From DATATV01 sp036268615 (GTDB taxonomy: Bacteria > Actinomycetota > Actinomycetes > Mycobacteriales > Pseudonocardiaceae): a DNA stretch of 64,000 bases. Positions 52,047-61,735 of this stretch are shown in pieces. Positions within the stretch are counted from its first letter, which is position 1, and each line of letters starts with the position of its first letter. Position numbers and translations under genes: made by a program. The stretch covers positions 124,001-188,000 of the forward strand of contig DATATV010000007.1 in the NCBI GenBank assembly GCA_036268615.1, given 5' to 3'. The notes under the pieces are model-generated. The model did no database searches. It was not told the DNA's origin and saw only the letters and a list, made by a program, of their open reading frames with translations.

Positions 52047-52544
52047 ATGACCAGTCCACAGTCCAAAGTGGTCAGTGCGCCGCGATTCTACATCGACGTC
52101 GGTGGTGCGCCGGTGGCATCGTTCCAGGAGATGAGCAGCCTGGTGAGCGAGGTCGACGCGCAGGAGTACATCTTCTGCGACACGGCCGGGGTCGTCACCC
52201 ACACCAAGCAGTACGGCAAGACCAAGCCGCCTGAGGTCACGCTGAAGCGTGGTTTCGACGACAACGCCTACCTGTGGACGTGGCACATGCGGGTGCGGGT
52301 CAACGACCCGAGCGCGCCGGTCGACGCGACGCTCTACGTGGTGCAGTCCAAACCCGGCGCGACGGACCCCTCCCAGGTCGAGACCGTCATGTCCTTCAAC
52401 CTGTACAACGCGTGGCCGAAGAAGCTGGAGGTCTCCGGTCTGAAGGCGGGTGACAGCGCGGTCGCCGTGCAGAGTGTGGTGCTCGTCTGCGACCAGATCG
52501 AGTTCATGCCCAAGGGCAGCTCGGTGAGTCTGGCCGGGGCGTGA
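52047..52544 (+). CDS. CIS inner tube protein (gp19/Hcp-like)
   Basis: The protein is 165 residues, T4 gp19-like: APRFYIDVGGAPVASFQEMSSLVSEVDAQEY, PPEVTLKRGFDDNAYLWTWHMRVR, LYNAWPKKLEVSGLKAGDSAVAVQSVVLVCDQIEF. It stands just after the sheath gene, as main tube proteins do, and overlaps the next gene by 4 bp. It would form the hexameric tube inside the sheath. Confidence 0.93.
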   Translation: MTSPQSKVVSAPRFYIDVGGAPVASFQEMSSLVSEVDAQEYIFCDTAGVVTHTKQYGKTKPPEVTLKRGFDDNAYLWTWHMRVRVNDPSAPVDATLYVVQSKPGATDPSQVETVMSFNLYNAWPKKLEVSGLKAGDSAVAVQSVVLVCDQIEFMPKGSSVSLAGA

Positions 52545-52960
52545 GCGTGCGACACCTGCCGGGCGCCACCGGCTCGTCGCTCGGCTCTGCGGTGGTGACC
52601 TCCTACCCGTTCGTGTTGCCGCGTGGCTACGTGGACGGGACCGGGTCGGTGCACCGTGAAGGCGTGATGCGGCTGGCGACGGCCCGGGACGAGATCATGG
52701 CCCAGCCCGATCCGCGGGTCCGGCAGAACCCGGCCTACCTGACGGTGTTGCTGCTGGCCAGGACGGTGAGCAGCCTGGGCGCGCTGGCCCCGGTCGGCGA
52801 GTCGGTGATCGAGGGCTTGTTCGCTTCCGACCTGGCGTTTCTGCAGCAGCTGTACCGGCGGATCAACCAGGAGGGCCACACCGAGGTGGACGTGAGCTGC
52901 CCGGCGTGCGGCCACGAGTTCGCGGTGGACGTGGCGGGTGGTGGCCTGGGGGAACCGTGA
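52541..52960 (+). CDS. Small eCIS assembly protein (gp26-like chaperone) with zinc-type CxxC
   Basis: The protein is 139 residues from GTG 52541. It is largely helical (LTVLLLARTVSSLGALAPVGESVIEGLFASDLAFLQQLYRRIN) and ends in CPACGHEFAVDV, a single CxxC. The pattern matches the T4 gp26-type baseplate-hub assembly proteins found after the tube gene in actinobacterial eCIS. It overlaps both neighbours, so translation is coupled. Confidence 0.75.
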   Translation: MSVRHLPGATGSSLGSAVVTSYPFVLPRGYVDGTGSVHREGVMRLATARDEIMAQPDPRVRQNPAYLTVLLLARTVSSLGALAPVGESVIEGLFASDLAFLQQLYRRINQEGHTEVDVSCPACGHEFAVDVAGGGLGEP

Positions 52961-53136
52961 GGTACACGGCTGACCGGCTCTGGCAGGAGGCCGTGTACCT
53001 CGCCTACTACCTGCACTGGTCGCTCGCGGAGATTCTCGACCTGCCCCACCACGTCCGGACCTTGGTGATCGACCAGGTCGGTGCGATCAACCTGCGGACC
53101 GATCGGTCCGTGCCAATGCGGCGGGAGGTGAACTGA
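52957..53136 (+). CDS. DUF6760-like small eCIS protein
   Basis: The protein is 59 residues from GTG 52957 (MRYTADRLWQEAVYLAYYLHWSLAEILDLPH). It has a short helix-rich sequence with conserved aromatic residues. It occurs in the same place in many eCIS loci; its function is unknown, and it is similar in form to the small chaperone-like proteins of phage tails. It overlaps the next ATG by one base. Confidence 0.75.
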   Translation: MRYTADRLWQEAVYLAYYLHWSLAEILDLPHHVRTLVIDQVGAINLRTDRSVPMRREVN

Positions 53137-55670
53137 TGCGGTTTCCGTTCGGGTTCCGGCGGCGGAAGGACGATGCGGCGGCTGAGCCCGACCGGGCCTG
53201 GACCCGGATCGAGCCCATCCGGCTGACCGTCACGCCGGAGCACCCGATGACCAGCGACGCGGCGGCAGCGCTGCCGGACGTGAGCGGCACCCGGCCGCTG
53301 TTGCGGGCCGGCCTCGGTGGCCCGCCCGCGGTCGCCGGCCGGGTGGTCGGTTCGCTGCCGGCTGTTGCCGAAGCTGTTGTCGCGCCGGTCTTTCAAACAC
53401 AAGTTGGTCCGACCGAGGAATTGGTCGCGTTTGTCGATCACGGTGAGGTCGTCGGTGCGCCGGATGGTGCGGCGACCGAGTCCTGGGAGGACGACTCGGC
53501 TTCCCTGGCCGAACTGCGGAACATTCTGGCCGCGGTCCGACAGAACGCCGAGGCGCCCGTGCCGGCCGCGCAGCCCGCACCGACCGTGCGTCCCGCGCCA
53601 ACCACCCGGTCGGTGAACGCGCCGCCGGCACGGCGAATGAGCCTGGCGGAGAGCCGTCGCCAGGGCGTCCGGGTGGACCGGACCGCGGGTCCGGGTGACG
53701 ATGCCGTGCCGGGCGGGATCGAGCCGCTGCCTGGCGGACCGTTGACCAGTGCTGGACCGGAGATCGGCGCTGGACTGCTGGAACCGCCTGGTGAGACGGT
53801 GGATGTTGGCGGGCCGGGGGCTGAGGACCTTCGCCAGGACGAGCCCGATGGGCTGGTCCGGGGCGAGCTGACGGCCGAGGCAGCTGCGGCACCACCGGGC
53901 GAGGTCGGGCTGGTTGACTGGACCTCGTCGAACGGCGGTGGACCATTGCCGGCCGAGCCGGCGTCGCTGAGCGAGGTCGGGGTCCGGACCGCGGCGGCAC
54001 CGCCGGGTGAGAACGGCCCGCGGACCGTGGCCTCGCCCGACAAGGTCGGCCCGTGGACCGAGCCGCGATCTCCGAGTGAAGCCGAAGCCCCGGCCGAGCC
54101 GGGCGTGATCGGGCACCGGTCCGATCTGGTGTGGCCGAACCAGGCCGGGCCCCGGACCGAGCCGGCGGCGCGAAGCGAGGTCGGCTCGCGGACCGGGTTG
54201 TCGTCGCCGGGTGAGCTTGCGCCGGCGGCAGAGTTATTGCTGCCGAACGACTCTCGACCCCCGCTGCCGCCGCCCGGGCTCGCGCCGCCGACCGAGCCCG
54301 GACGGCCGAACAAGGTCAGGCAGTCGAACAAGATCGGGCCTCCGGCTGATCCGGCACAGGCGACCGAGCCCGCACCGAGAATCGAGCCGGCGTCGCCGGA
54401 CGGCCCCCGACCGCCCGGCCAGCTGCCGCCGCCGAGCCGGCCGGTGGCGCCGACCAGGCTGCTGTCGTCGACCAAGCTTGAATCGCCGAGCGACCTTGTG
54501 TCGCCGACCAGACCGCTGCCACCGACCGAGCCTGAATCGCTGGCCGAGCTGGAAACACCGACTGAGCTGGAACTGCCGAGCGAGCCTGAATCGCTGGCCG
54601 AGCCTGTGTCGCCGAGCGAGATTCAGTCACCGAGCGGGATCGAGCCGCCGAGCGGGATCGAGCCGTCCGGCGCAACCCGGCCGAGCGAACCACGGCCGCC
54701 GAACGTGACCGCACCGCCCCGGATCGACCAGCCGGCCGGCCCGTCCTGGCCGCCCCCGCCGGAGATCGAGGCAGCAGCACCGGCCCGGCGACCGCTCGGC
54801 CTTGGCGCACCGATCCCGGCACGCCCCCGGAGCCACCCGACCACCCGACCCCGGCCCACGATCGCCCGGCCCGACGACACCCACACCGAACAGCCACCCG
54901 ACCGGCCACCGGAACCGCCGACCATCTCGCCCGCACGGTACCGAACCAACCCGGTCCCGGTCGACATCGTCGACGCCGTGCGATCGGTGCACGGCATGGA
55001 CGTGTCCGGTGTCCCGGTCCACCGCGGCCCCGCGGTCGACCGGGCCGCCGAGCAGTTGCGGGCCCGCGCGTTCACCCGGGACGAGGAGATCTACCTGCCC
55101 GAGTCGGCCGGCCCGCTCACCAGCGAATCGGCCCGCACGACCCTGGCGCACGAGCTGACCCACGTCGCCCAGCAACGCCTGTTCGGCAGCGTTCTGCCCG
55201 CCGAGCAGACCCCGCAGGGACGCTCGCTCGAACGAGAAGCCGTCGCCACCGAGCAATGGTTCCGGCGATCCGGACCCCAGCCACCGCCGCTGATCCATCG
55301 CCAACCGGTCCCCGAGCCGGTGACCACACCCGACCGTGTCCAGCGCCAGCCGGAGACCATGGTCGCGGCCGAACCCGTCGCGCGGCCGGCCACAACCTGG
55401 CGGGCCGACCCCGCTGTGCTGCCCGGGATCGCTGATCCGCCGGCGCCGGCCGGAGTTGGGCACGAGCCGGTCGCCGCCGAGCCGGACCCGGACTGGGCGG
55501 CCAACCGGGACCGGTTGATCGCGTTGTGCGCGCAGCGTCCGGTGGACCTGGACAACACCGCCGACATCGACGAGTTGGCCGGCCGGCTCTACCGACCGCT
55601 GCGCGGGCTGCTGCGCACCGAACTGATCGTGGACCGGGAACGCGCCGGTCTGCTGAGCGATTTCCGTTAG
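53136..55670 (+). CDS. DUF4157 eCIS-core protein with long Pro/Glu/Ser-rich linker
   Basis: The protein is 844 residues. Residues about 1-180 are hydrophilic. Residues about 180-600 are low complexity and full of Pro, Glu, Ser and Gly in degenerate short repeats (PTEPESLAELETPTEL, SPSGIEPPSGIEPSG). Residues about 619-710 form the eCIS core domain (GMDVSGVPVHRGPAVDRAAEQLRARAFT) with the metallopeptidase motif HELTH at 672-676. The end is a short helical part. DUF4157 proteins are eCIS hallmarks of unsettled role, suggested to be effectors or loading proteins. Codon 367 is TTA. The length is greater than usual because of the linker. Confidence 0.85.
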   Translation: MRFPFGFRRRKDDAAAEPDRAWTRIEPIRLTVTPEHPMTSDAAAALPDVSGTRPLLRAGLGGPPAVAGRVVGSLPAVAEAVVAPVFQTQVGPTEELVAFVDHGEVVGAPDGAATESWEDDSASLAELRNILAAVRQNAEAPVPAAQPAPTVRPAPTTRSVNAPPARRMSLAESRRQGVRVDRTAGPGDDAVPGGIEPLPGGPLTSAGPEIGAGLLEPPGETVDVGGPGAEDLRQDEPDGLVRGELTAEAAAAPPGEVGLVDWTSSNGGGPLPAEPASLSEVGVRTAAAPPGENGPRTVASPDKVGPWTEPRSPSEAEAPAEPGVIGHRSDLVWPNQAGPRTEPAARSEVGSRTGLSSPGELAPAAELLLPNDSRPPLPPPGLAPPTEPGRPNKVRQSNKIGPPADPAQATEPAPRIEPASPDGPRPPGQLPPPSRPVAPTRLLSSTKLESPSDLVSPTRPLPPTEPESLAELETPTELELPSEPESLAEPVSPSEIQSPSGIEPPSGIEPSGATRPSEPRPPNVTAPPRIDQPAGPSWPPPPEIEAAAPARRPLGLGAPIPARPRSHPTTRPRPTIARPDDTHTEQPPDRPPEPPTISPARYRTNPVPVDIVDAVRSVHGMDVSGVPVHRGPAVDRAAEQLRARAFTRDEEIYLPESAGPLTSESARTTLAHELTHVAQQRLFGSVLPAEQTPQGRSLEREAVATEQWFRRSGPQPPPLIHRQPVPEPVTTPDRVQRQPETMVAAEPVARPATTWRADPAVLPGIADPPAPAGVGHEPVAAEPDPDWAANRDRLIALCAQRPVDLDNTADIDELAGRLYRPLRGLLRTELIVDRERAGLLSDFR

Positions 55671-55680
55671 GAGCAGAGCC

Positions 55681-56157
55681 ATGTCGCTGGGTGCGGAGCT
55701 GAGCAAGGGCATCGGGACGCTCACCGGTGCGGTGAGCATGAACCATCGGTTCGTGGTGGTCATCGACCGGTCGACCTACGATCTCGGGTCCTGGTCGGGT
55801 GCCTCGGGGCTGTCGGTCTCGTGGTCCACCTGCGAGTACCGCTCCGGGGATCAGGGCAACGACGTGTGGATCTTCCCCGGCACCACGAAGTACCAGAACA
55901 TCAAGTTGCAGCGGGCCGCCTGTTCGGATTCGGCCATCGTGCAGTCCTGGCTGTGCGCGACCTCGCGCACCCCGCAACCGCTCAGCGGGACCGTGCAGCT
56001 GATCGACTGGCTCGGTTTTTCGGTGGTCGAGTGGCGGCTGACCGAGTTCTTCCCGGTCGGCTGGTCGATCACCGAGTTCGACGCGTCCACCGGCAGGCCG
56101 GTGATCGAGACGCTGGAACTGGCGCACACCGGATTCCTGGCCGACGCCCTGAAGTAG
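55681..56157 (+). CDS. CIS tube-like protein (second paralogue)
   Basis: The protein is 158 residues and belongs to the gp19-like family (NHRFVVVIDRSTYDLGSWSGASGLSVSWSTCEYRSG, WRLTEFFPVGWSITEFDAS, VIETLELAHTGFL). In eCIS loci a second and third tube-like protein form the junction between tube and baseplate. The ribosome site AGGAGCAGAGCC is fair. Confidence 0.9.
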   Translation: MSLGAELSKGIGTLTGAVSMNHRFVVVIDRSTYDLGSWSGASGLSVSWSTCEYRSGDQGNDVWIFPGTTKYQNIKLQRAACSDSAIVQSWLCATSRTPQPLSGTVQLIDWLGFSVVEWRLTEFFPVGWSITEFDASTGRPVIETLELAHTGFLADALK

Positions 56158-56187
56158 CCCTGACCGCACCAGAACACGAGGAAGCCG

Positions 56188-56730
56188 ATGCCTACGTTCC
56201 TGAGTTCGCAGCTGGCGTCGCCGACGGTGGTCGGCCGGACGCTGAGCGACCAACCCGGCGTTCCGGTGCCGAGTCCGGCCGACTATCCGGTGTACGGGCT
56301 CGTCATGCGGTTCGGGGTCCAGGTGGACGAGTTGACCGATCTGGGCAACTGGTCCTCCTGCAAGGGTTTGACGGTCGAGTTCAAGACCCGGCTGGTTCAC
56401 TCCGGCGGCAACTACACCTCGGCCACCGTGTTGCCGGAACGGGTCGAGTACCAACGGATCACCCTGGAACGGGCGATGCGCACCCCGGACTCGACGCGCG
56501 TGCTGGACTGGCTGACCCGGGTGCAGAGCCAGTGGATGTCGCCCGGCCAGTCCTACAGTGGTTGCGCGGCCAGTATTCGCCTGCTCAACCCGGTCGACCA
56601 GCGCACCGACCTGATGACCTGGACGCTGCGTGAGGTCTATCCGGTGTCCTGGTCGGGGCCGTCGTTCAGCGCGAAGGGCAACGACCTCGCGATGGAGACG
56701 TTGGTGTTGCAGCACGGCGGTTTCCTGTGA
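56188..56730 (+). CDS. CIS tube-like protein (third paralogue)
   Basis: The protein is 180 residues of the same family (YGLVMRFGVQVDELTDLGNWSSCKGLTVEFKTRLVHSGG, TWTLREVYPVSWSGPSFSAKGNDLAMETLVLQHGGFL). It is longer at the N-terminus than the main tube. It probably makes a tube-initiator ring. It overlaps the LysM gene by 4 bp. Confidence 0.9.
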   Translation: MPTFLSSQLASPTVVGRTLSDQPGVPVPSPADYPVYGLVMRFGVQVDELTDLGNWSSCKGLTVEFKTRLVHSGGNYTSATVLPERVEYQRITLERAMRTPDSTRVLDWLTRVQSQWMSPGQSYSGCAASIRLLNPVDQRTDLMTWTLREVYPVSWSGPSFSAKGNDLAMETLVLQHGGFL

Positions 56731-57476
56731 GCGGCAGCACCGCCGAGGTGGCGGCCACAGCGCCGGCGACGGCCCGGCTGCGTCAGCGGGACAACGTCGC
56801 GAAGTACGTCGACTTCCAGTTCAACCCCAACTCGATCAAGATCGGGCACAGCTCGGACACCAAGGCGCTCAACAACTCCATGGGAGTCGTGGAGAACCCG
56901 ACCGAACCGACCGCCCGGCTGGTGGCATCCAACAGCGACGTGGTCACCAACGTCGGGGACACCACCATCTCGTTCAGCGAGATCCTGTTGGACGGCGCCG
57001 ACGTGCCCAGCCGCTGTCAGCAGCTGCTGGCCTGGACCTACCCGGTGGTCACCGGCAGCACCGGCGTGCAGGGGGTGGACAGTCCGAGCATTCCGCAGCT
57101 GACGTTCAGCTGGGGCCAGTTCGACGCCGGCATTCCCTTCCAGTCGATGTATCTGGTACTGACCAAAGTGGACATCGACTACTCCCGGTTCACCCAGGCC
57201 GGCGTCGCGACCCGGGCGGTGGTGACGATCTCCTGCAAAGTCAAGGTAGGCACGGTGGCCAGGCAGAACCCGACCTCGGGCGGCCGGCCCGACCGTGGCG
57301 GCCGGGTGGTCATCGACGGGGAGAGCATCCAGTCGATCGCGTTGCGTCGCTACGGCCACGTTCGGCACTGGCGGGCCCTCGCGGCTGCCAACGGGGTGGA
57401 CGACCCGCTGCGGGTGCGACCCGGTGATCGGCTCTACCTGCCCGGCGCGGACGAACTGGGCGGGAGCGAAACATGA
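56727..57476 (+). CDS. CIS LysM/gp53-type baseplate protein
   Basis: The protein is 249 residues from GTG 56727. The main part (YVDFQFNPNSIKIGHSSDTKALNN) is the CIS tube/baseplate fold seen in Pvc7-like proteins, and the last 50 residues are LysM-like (GESIQSIALRRYGHVRHWRALAAANGVDDPLRVRPGDRLYLPG). LysM parts may touch peptidoglycan or the hub. It overlaps the VgrG-like gene. Confidence 0.88.
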   Translation: MSGSTAEVAATAPATARLRQRDNVAKYVDFQFNPNSIKIGHSSDTKALNNSMGVVENPTEPTARLVASNSDVVTNVGDTTISFSEILLDGADVPSRCQQLLAWTYPVVTGSTGVQGVDSPSIPQLTFSWGQFDAGIPFQSMYLVLTKVDIDYSRFTQAGVATRAVVTISCKVKVGTVARQNPTSGGRPDRGGRVVIDGESIQSIALRRYGHVRHWRALAAANGVDDPLRVRPGDRLYLPGADELGGSET

Positions 57477-59347
57477 CCACACCAGCGCGCACGTTGACCA
57501 GCGCGGTGCCGGCGAACGTCCGGGTCGGCGCCGGTACCGGCCAACCGCTGGCGGAGGCCGCGGCCGGTCACCTGGTGCGGGTGCTGGTCGACACGAGCCT
57601 GCAACTGCCCGGCATGTTCGAGCTGACCTTCTTCGACAACCCGGGTACCGCGTTGTCCACCGCGGGACTCGACATCGGGACCGTCGTGCAGGTCTCCGGC
57701 TCGGCGCACGGCAGCAGCACCGACACCCTGTTGGTGCGCGGCGAGGTGACCAGCCTGGAAGGCCGCTACGAGAACCTCAACTGCTTCACCGTGGTACGCG
57801 GTTACGACCTCACGCATCGCCTGCAACGGGTCCGGCGCACCCGGACGTTCGTCAACATGACCGACTCGGACATCGCCTCCCGGGTGGCCGGCGAGGCCGG
57901 GCTGACCGACGTGCGGGTCGAGTCCAGCGGCACCACGCACGACCACATCGGGCAGTGCGACCAGACCGACTGGGACTTCCTCGGCCAGCGCGCCCGCGAG
58001 ATCGGCTACGAACTCCTCGTTGTCGGCGGCACGCTGCACTTCCGGCCGGCCACCACGGTGGCCACCGCGACCGGGTCGCCGGTGCCGCTGGCGTTCAACG
58101 CCGGTCTGCACGCCTTCCGGCCGAGGGTCACCGCCGGCAACCTCGCGCCCGAGTTCGAGGTGCGGGTCTGGGACCCGTTGCAGGCCAAGGTGTTGGCGCA
58201 CACGCTGCCGGCGGCCGGCGGCACCGCCACGCTCACCGGCCAGCAGCCGGCCACGCTGGGCAGCACGTTCGTCGGCCGGTCGGCGGCGGCGGAGCAACCG
58301 CCGACCACCGTCGGCGACCTCGGCCCGGCGCCCTCCACCCGGGCGCACGTGGTGCACGACCGGCCGTTGGCGGTGGGCAGCGCGATCAGCCCGGCCGCCG
58401 AACAGGCTGTGCGTGCGCTGGCCGACCAGGTGGCCAGCACGTTCGCCGAGGCCGACGGCGAGGCGGTCGGCACACCGAGCATCTGCGCGGGGGCGGCGGT
58501 CACCATCAGCGGGGTGCCCGCGCCGTTCAGCGGCGTCTGGCTGGTCACCGGCGCGCAGCACGTCTTCGACTTCGACGAGGGCGGCTACGTGACCCGGTTC
58601 GCGGCCAGCGGCCGGCAGGACCGCTCACTGCTCGGTCTGGCCTCGGCCGGCGCGGGCCGCCCGACCCGTTCGGCACTGACCGGCGTGTACGCCGGGATCG
58701 TCACGAACAACAACGACCCACGCAAGCTGGCCAGGGTCAAGGTGTCGCTGCCGTGGTTGTCGCCGGACTACGAGACGGACTGGGCCTGCGCCCTGCAGGT
58801 CGGCGCCGGTAAGGCCAGCGGCTCGATGTTCCTGCCCGAGGTCGGCGACGAGGTGTTGGTCGGCTTCGAGTTCGCCGACCCGCGCCGGCCCTACGTGTTG
58901 GGCGGCATCGTGAACACCGCGACCACCTATGGGCTGGGCGGGGATGCGGTGCAGGTCACCGGCAGCGCGGGCCAGGTGGTGCGGCGCGGTTTCGTGTCCG
59001 CCGCCGGCAACCGGCTGGTGTTCCACGACGAGGTGCGCTCGGGCGCGCCCGCGGTGGCCTCCGACATCGTGCTGGGCACCGGCGACGGCAACCTCGCGCT
59101 GGCCATCGACCAGACCGCCGGCACGGTCACGCTGACCTGCCGGCCCAGTGAGCCGGCCAGCAAGTCACCGGCCGGCGTGCTCACCATCGCCTGCGGTGAC
59201 GCCGGCACGGTGAACATCTCCGCGGGTCAGGGCGGCACGGTCAACATCGACGGCGGCGACAGTCTCAACCTCAAGGCCACCACCGGGGTGAAGATCGAGA
59301 GCCCCGGTGAGGTCTCGATCAAGGGTTCCCGGATCACTCTCAACTGA
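57473..59347 (+). CDS. VgrG-like hub and spike protein
   Basis: The protein is 624 residues. The first 380 residues are gp27-like (phage late control D; LVRVLVDTSLQLPGMFELTFFDNPG, TDWDFLGQRAREIGYELLVVGGTLHF). Near residue 400 is the gp5-like OB fold (GVYAGIVTNNNDPRKLARVKVSLPWLSPDYETDWA). The end is a repeat-rich beta-prism (GTVNISAGQGGTVNIDGGDSLNLKATTGVKIES). It forms the central hub and puncturing tip. Confidence 0.93.
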   Translation: MTTPARTLTSAVPANVRVGAGTGQPLAEAAAGHLVRVLVDTSLQLPGMFELTFFDNPGTALSTAGLDIGTVVQVSGSAHGSSTDTLLVRGEVTSLEGRYENLNCFTVVRGYDLTHRLQRVRRTRTFVNMTDSDIASRVAGEAGLTDVRVESSGTTHDHIGQCDQTDWDFLGQRAREIGYELLVVGGTLHFRPATTVATATGSPVPLAFNAGLHAFRPRVTAGNLAPEFEVRVWDPLQAKVLAHTLPAAGGTATLTGQQPATLGSTFVGRSAAAEQPPTTVGDLGPAPSTRAHVVHDRPLAVGSAISPAAEQAVRALADQVASTFAEADGEAVGTPSICAGAAVTISGVPAPFSGVWLVTGAQHVFDFDEGGYVTRFAASGRQDRSLLGLASAGAGRPTRSALTGVYAGIVTNNNDPRKLARVKVSLPWLSPDYETDWACALQVGAGKASGSMFLPEVGDEVLVGFEFADPRRPYVLGGIVNTATTYGLGGDAVQVTGSAGQVVRRGFVSAAGNRLVFHDEVRSGAPAVASDIVLGTGDGNLALAIDQTAGTVTLTCRPSEPASKSPAGVLTIACGDAGTVNISAGQGGTVNIDGGDSLNLKATTGVKIESPGEVSIKGSRITLN

Positions 59348-59357
59348 GGCGGCACCA

Positions 59358-59768
59358 ATGCGTGAGGACTTCATCGGCTCGGGCTGGGCCTTCCCGCTCG
59401 GGGTGGACGCCACCGGCCGGATCGCGCTGGCCAGTGGCCAACGGGACATCGAGCAGGCGGTGCAACTGATCCTGCGCACCTATCCCGGCGAGCGGCCGAT
59501 GCGACCGGAGTTCGGCAGCCGGTTGCGTGACTTCGTCTTCGACGGCGCCAACGGCACCAATGCCACCGAGATCAGCCAGGAGGTGCGGGCCGCGTTGTTG
59601 CGCTGGGAACCGCGAATCATGGTCGAGGACGTGGTGGTGACCGTGGACGCGGACGAGCCGAGCACGCTCTACATCGACATCGGCTACCTGACCAGGGCCA
59701 CGAACGACCGGCGCAACCTGGTGTTCCCGTTCTACACGATTCCCCGGCAGGAGGCTGAGCCGGCATGA
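59358..59768 (+). CDS. gp25-like baseplate wedge protein
   Basis: The protein is 136 residues from ATG 59358. It has the GPW/gp25 pattern: GWAFPLGVDATGRIALASGQRDIEQAVQLILRTYPGERPMRPEFGSRLRDFVF. It starts the wedge and recruits the sheath to the baseplate. There is no lysozyme active site, as usual in the family. It overlaps the baseplate J gene by 4 bp. Confidence 0.93.
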   Translation: MREDFIGSGWAFPLGVDATGRIALASGQRDIEQAVQLILRTYPGERPMRPEFGSRLRDFVFDGANGTNATEISQEVRAALLRWEPRIMVEDVVVTVDADEPSTLYIDIGYLTRATNDRRNLVFPFYTIPRQEAEPA

Positions 59769-61735
59769 ACCTGCCGATGCCCGACCTGGACGACCGGCGG
59801 TTCCAGGACCTGGTCGACGACGCGAAACGACTTGTCCAGCAACGCTGTCCGGAGTGGACGGACCACAACGTGTCCGACCCGGGCGTGACGTTGATCGAGA
59901 CGTTCGCGCACATGACCGACCAACTCCTGTTCCGGCTCAACCGGGTGCCCGACCGGATGTATCTGACCTTCCTGCAACTGATCGGCCTCCGGCTGCTGCC
60001 ACCCACGCCGGCCAGGGCCCCGGTGACCTTCTGGCTGTCCGCGCCGGCGACCGTGCCGCTGACCGTCGCGGCCGGCACCCGGGTGGGCACGATCCGCACC
60101 GAGACCGAGCCGTCCATCGAGTTCGCCACCCTGGACGAGTTGGTCATCGCGCCCCGCACGGTCACCCGGGTGCGCACCGAGGTGGCCAGGGCACCCGGCG
60201 AACCCGAGCAGCGGGCGGTGGCCGACCGCACCGACCAACTGACCATGAACGTGCCGTTCGCCGCGTTCGGCACCCCGCCGACGGTGGCCGACGCCCTGCT
60301 GATCGGCCTCGACGATCCGGCGCCGCACAACGCGGTGCGGATCGAGTTCGACGGCCGGGTGGACGGCGTCGGGGTCAACCCGAAGCGCCCACCGCTGACC
60401 TGGGAGGCGTGGACCGGCGAGGACTGGACCGAGTGCCAGGTCAGCCTGGACGAGACCGGCGGCCTGAACCGGTCCGGGGCGGTCATCGTGCACCTGCCGG
60501 CGGGCCACGAGGCGAGCGTGGTCGGCGGCGAGCGGGCCGGCTGGCTGCGGGCCAGGGTGGTCGAGCCGGAGGAGGGGCAGCCGCCCTACACGGCGCCCCC
60601 CTTCGTGCACGGCCTCACCGCCTGCACGGTCGGTGGCACGATCGACACACTGCATGGCGAGATCGTCGCCGTCGAACCGCTGGGCGAGTCCGAAGGCGTG
60701 CCGGGCCAGACCTTCCGGGTGTCCCGGTCTCCGCTGCTGGCCGGTATCGGCGCCCCGGTGGTGGAGACGAGCTCGTCGGCGGGCTGGCGGTCCTGGACGC
60801 TGGTGGAGGACTTCGCCGGCAGCACCGCGAGCGACGAGCACTGTGTGCTGGCCGCCAGTAGCGGGCAGGTGCTGTTCGGGCCCGCCGTCCGGGAGCCGGA
60901 CGGTACGTTGCGCCAGTACGGCGCGGTGCCGGAACTGGGCGCCCAGGTGCGGATTCGGCGCTACGTCACCGGTGGCGGCCCGACCGGCAACGTCGGTGTG
61001 CGCGCCATCCGGACGCTGAAGTCGTCGATCCCGTTCGTGGCCGGCGTGGAGAACCTGCGGCCCGCGCACGGCGGGGTCGCGGGGGAGACGCTCGACCAGG
61101 CCAAGGTGCGTGGCCCGCTGCTGCTGCGTTCGCGCAGCCGCGCGGTGACCACCGAGGACTACGAGGCGATCGCCCGGGAGGCGGCGCCAGAGGTGGCCCG
61201 GGTGCGCTGCGTGCCGGCCGGCGACGGCGACTCGATGCCCGGCGCGGTGCGGGTGCTGGTGGTGCCGGCCGCCGCCGGCTCGGGGCAGGTGCCCTTCGAG
61301 AACCTGCTGCCCTCGGCCGACACGCTGGCCGGCATCGCCCGGCGGCTCGACGAGACGCGGGTGATCGGCGCCCGGGTGGTGGTGGAACCACCGCTTTACC
61401 GGGGAATCACCGTCGTCGGCCGACTGGTGGCACGGCCGAGGGTGAGCCACGACCGACTGCGGGCCGACGCGCTCGACCGGCTCTACCGGTTTCTCAGTCC
61501 ACTGCCCGGCGGCGGACCGGACGGCGCGGGCTGGCCGTTCGGCCGGCCGGTGCAGGCCGGCGAGCTGTTCGGTCTGCTGCAACAGGTCAGCGGTGTGCAG
61601 ATCGTCGAGGACATCCGGCTGTTCACCGCCGACCCGGTGACCGGCGTGCGCGGCAAGGAGACCCAACGGGTCGATCTGGAGGCCAACAGCCTGGTGTTCT
61701 CCTTCGACCACCAGTTGCGGGTCGAGGAGCACTGA
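59765..61735 (+). CDS. Baseplate J-like protein (gp6-like)
   Basis: The protein is 656 residues. The N-terminus has DDAKRLVQQRCPEWTDHNVSDPGVTLIETFAHMTDQLLFRLNRVPDRMYLTFLQLIGLRLLPP, strongly conserved in eCIS baseplate J proteins. The centre carries RGPLLLRSRSRAVTTEDYEAIAREAAPEVARVRCVPA, and the end is the gp6-like ring domain. It builds the main ring of the baseplate. The stop overlaps the next ATG. Confidence 0.93.
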   Translation: MNLPMPDLDDRRFQDLVDDAKRLVQQRCPEWTDHNVSDPGVTLIETFAHMTDQLLFRLNRVPDRMYLTFLQLIGLRLLPPTPARAPVTFWLSAPATVPLTVAAGTRVGTIRTETEPSIEFATLDELVIAPRTVTRVRTEVARAPGEPEQRAVADRTDQLTMNVPFAAFGTPPTVADALLIGLDDPAPHNAVRIEFDGRVDGVGVNPKRPPLTWEAWTGEDWTECQVSLDETGGLNRSGAVIVHLPAGHEASVVGGERAGWLRARVVEPEEGQPPYTAPPFVHGLTACTVGGTIDTLHGEIVAVEPLGESEGVPGQTFRVSRSPLLAGIGAPVVETSSSAGWRSWTLVEDFAGSTASDEHCVLAASSGQVLFGPAVREPDGTLRQYGAVPELGAQVRIRRYVTGGGPTGNVGVRAIRTLKSSIPFVAGVENLRPAHGGVAGETLDQAKVRGPLLLRSRSRAVTTEDYEAIAREAAPEVARVRCVPAGDGDSMPGAVRVLVVPAAAGSGQVPFENLLPSADTLAGIARRLDETRVIGARVVVEPPLYRGITVVGRLVARPRVSHDRLRADALDRLYRFLSPLPGGGPDGAGWPFGRPVQAGELFGLLQQVSGVQIVEDIRLFTADPVTGVRGKETQRVDLEANSLVFSFDHQLRVEEH

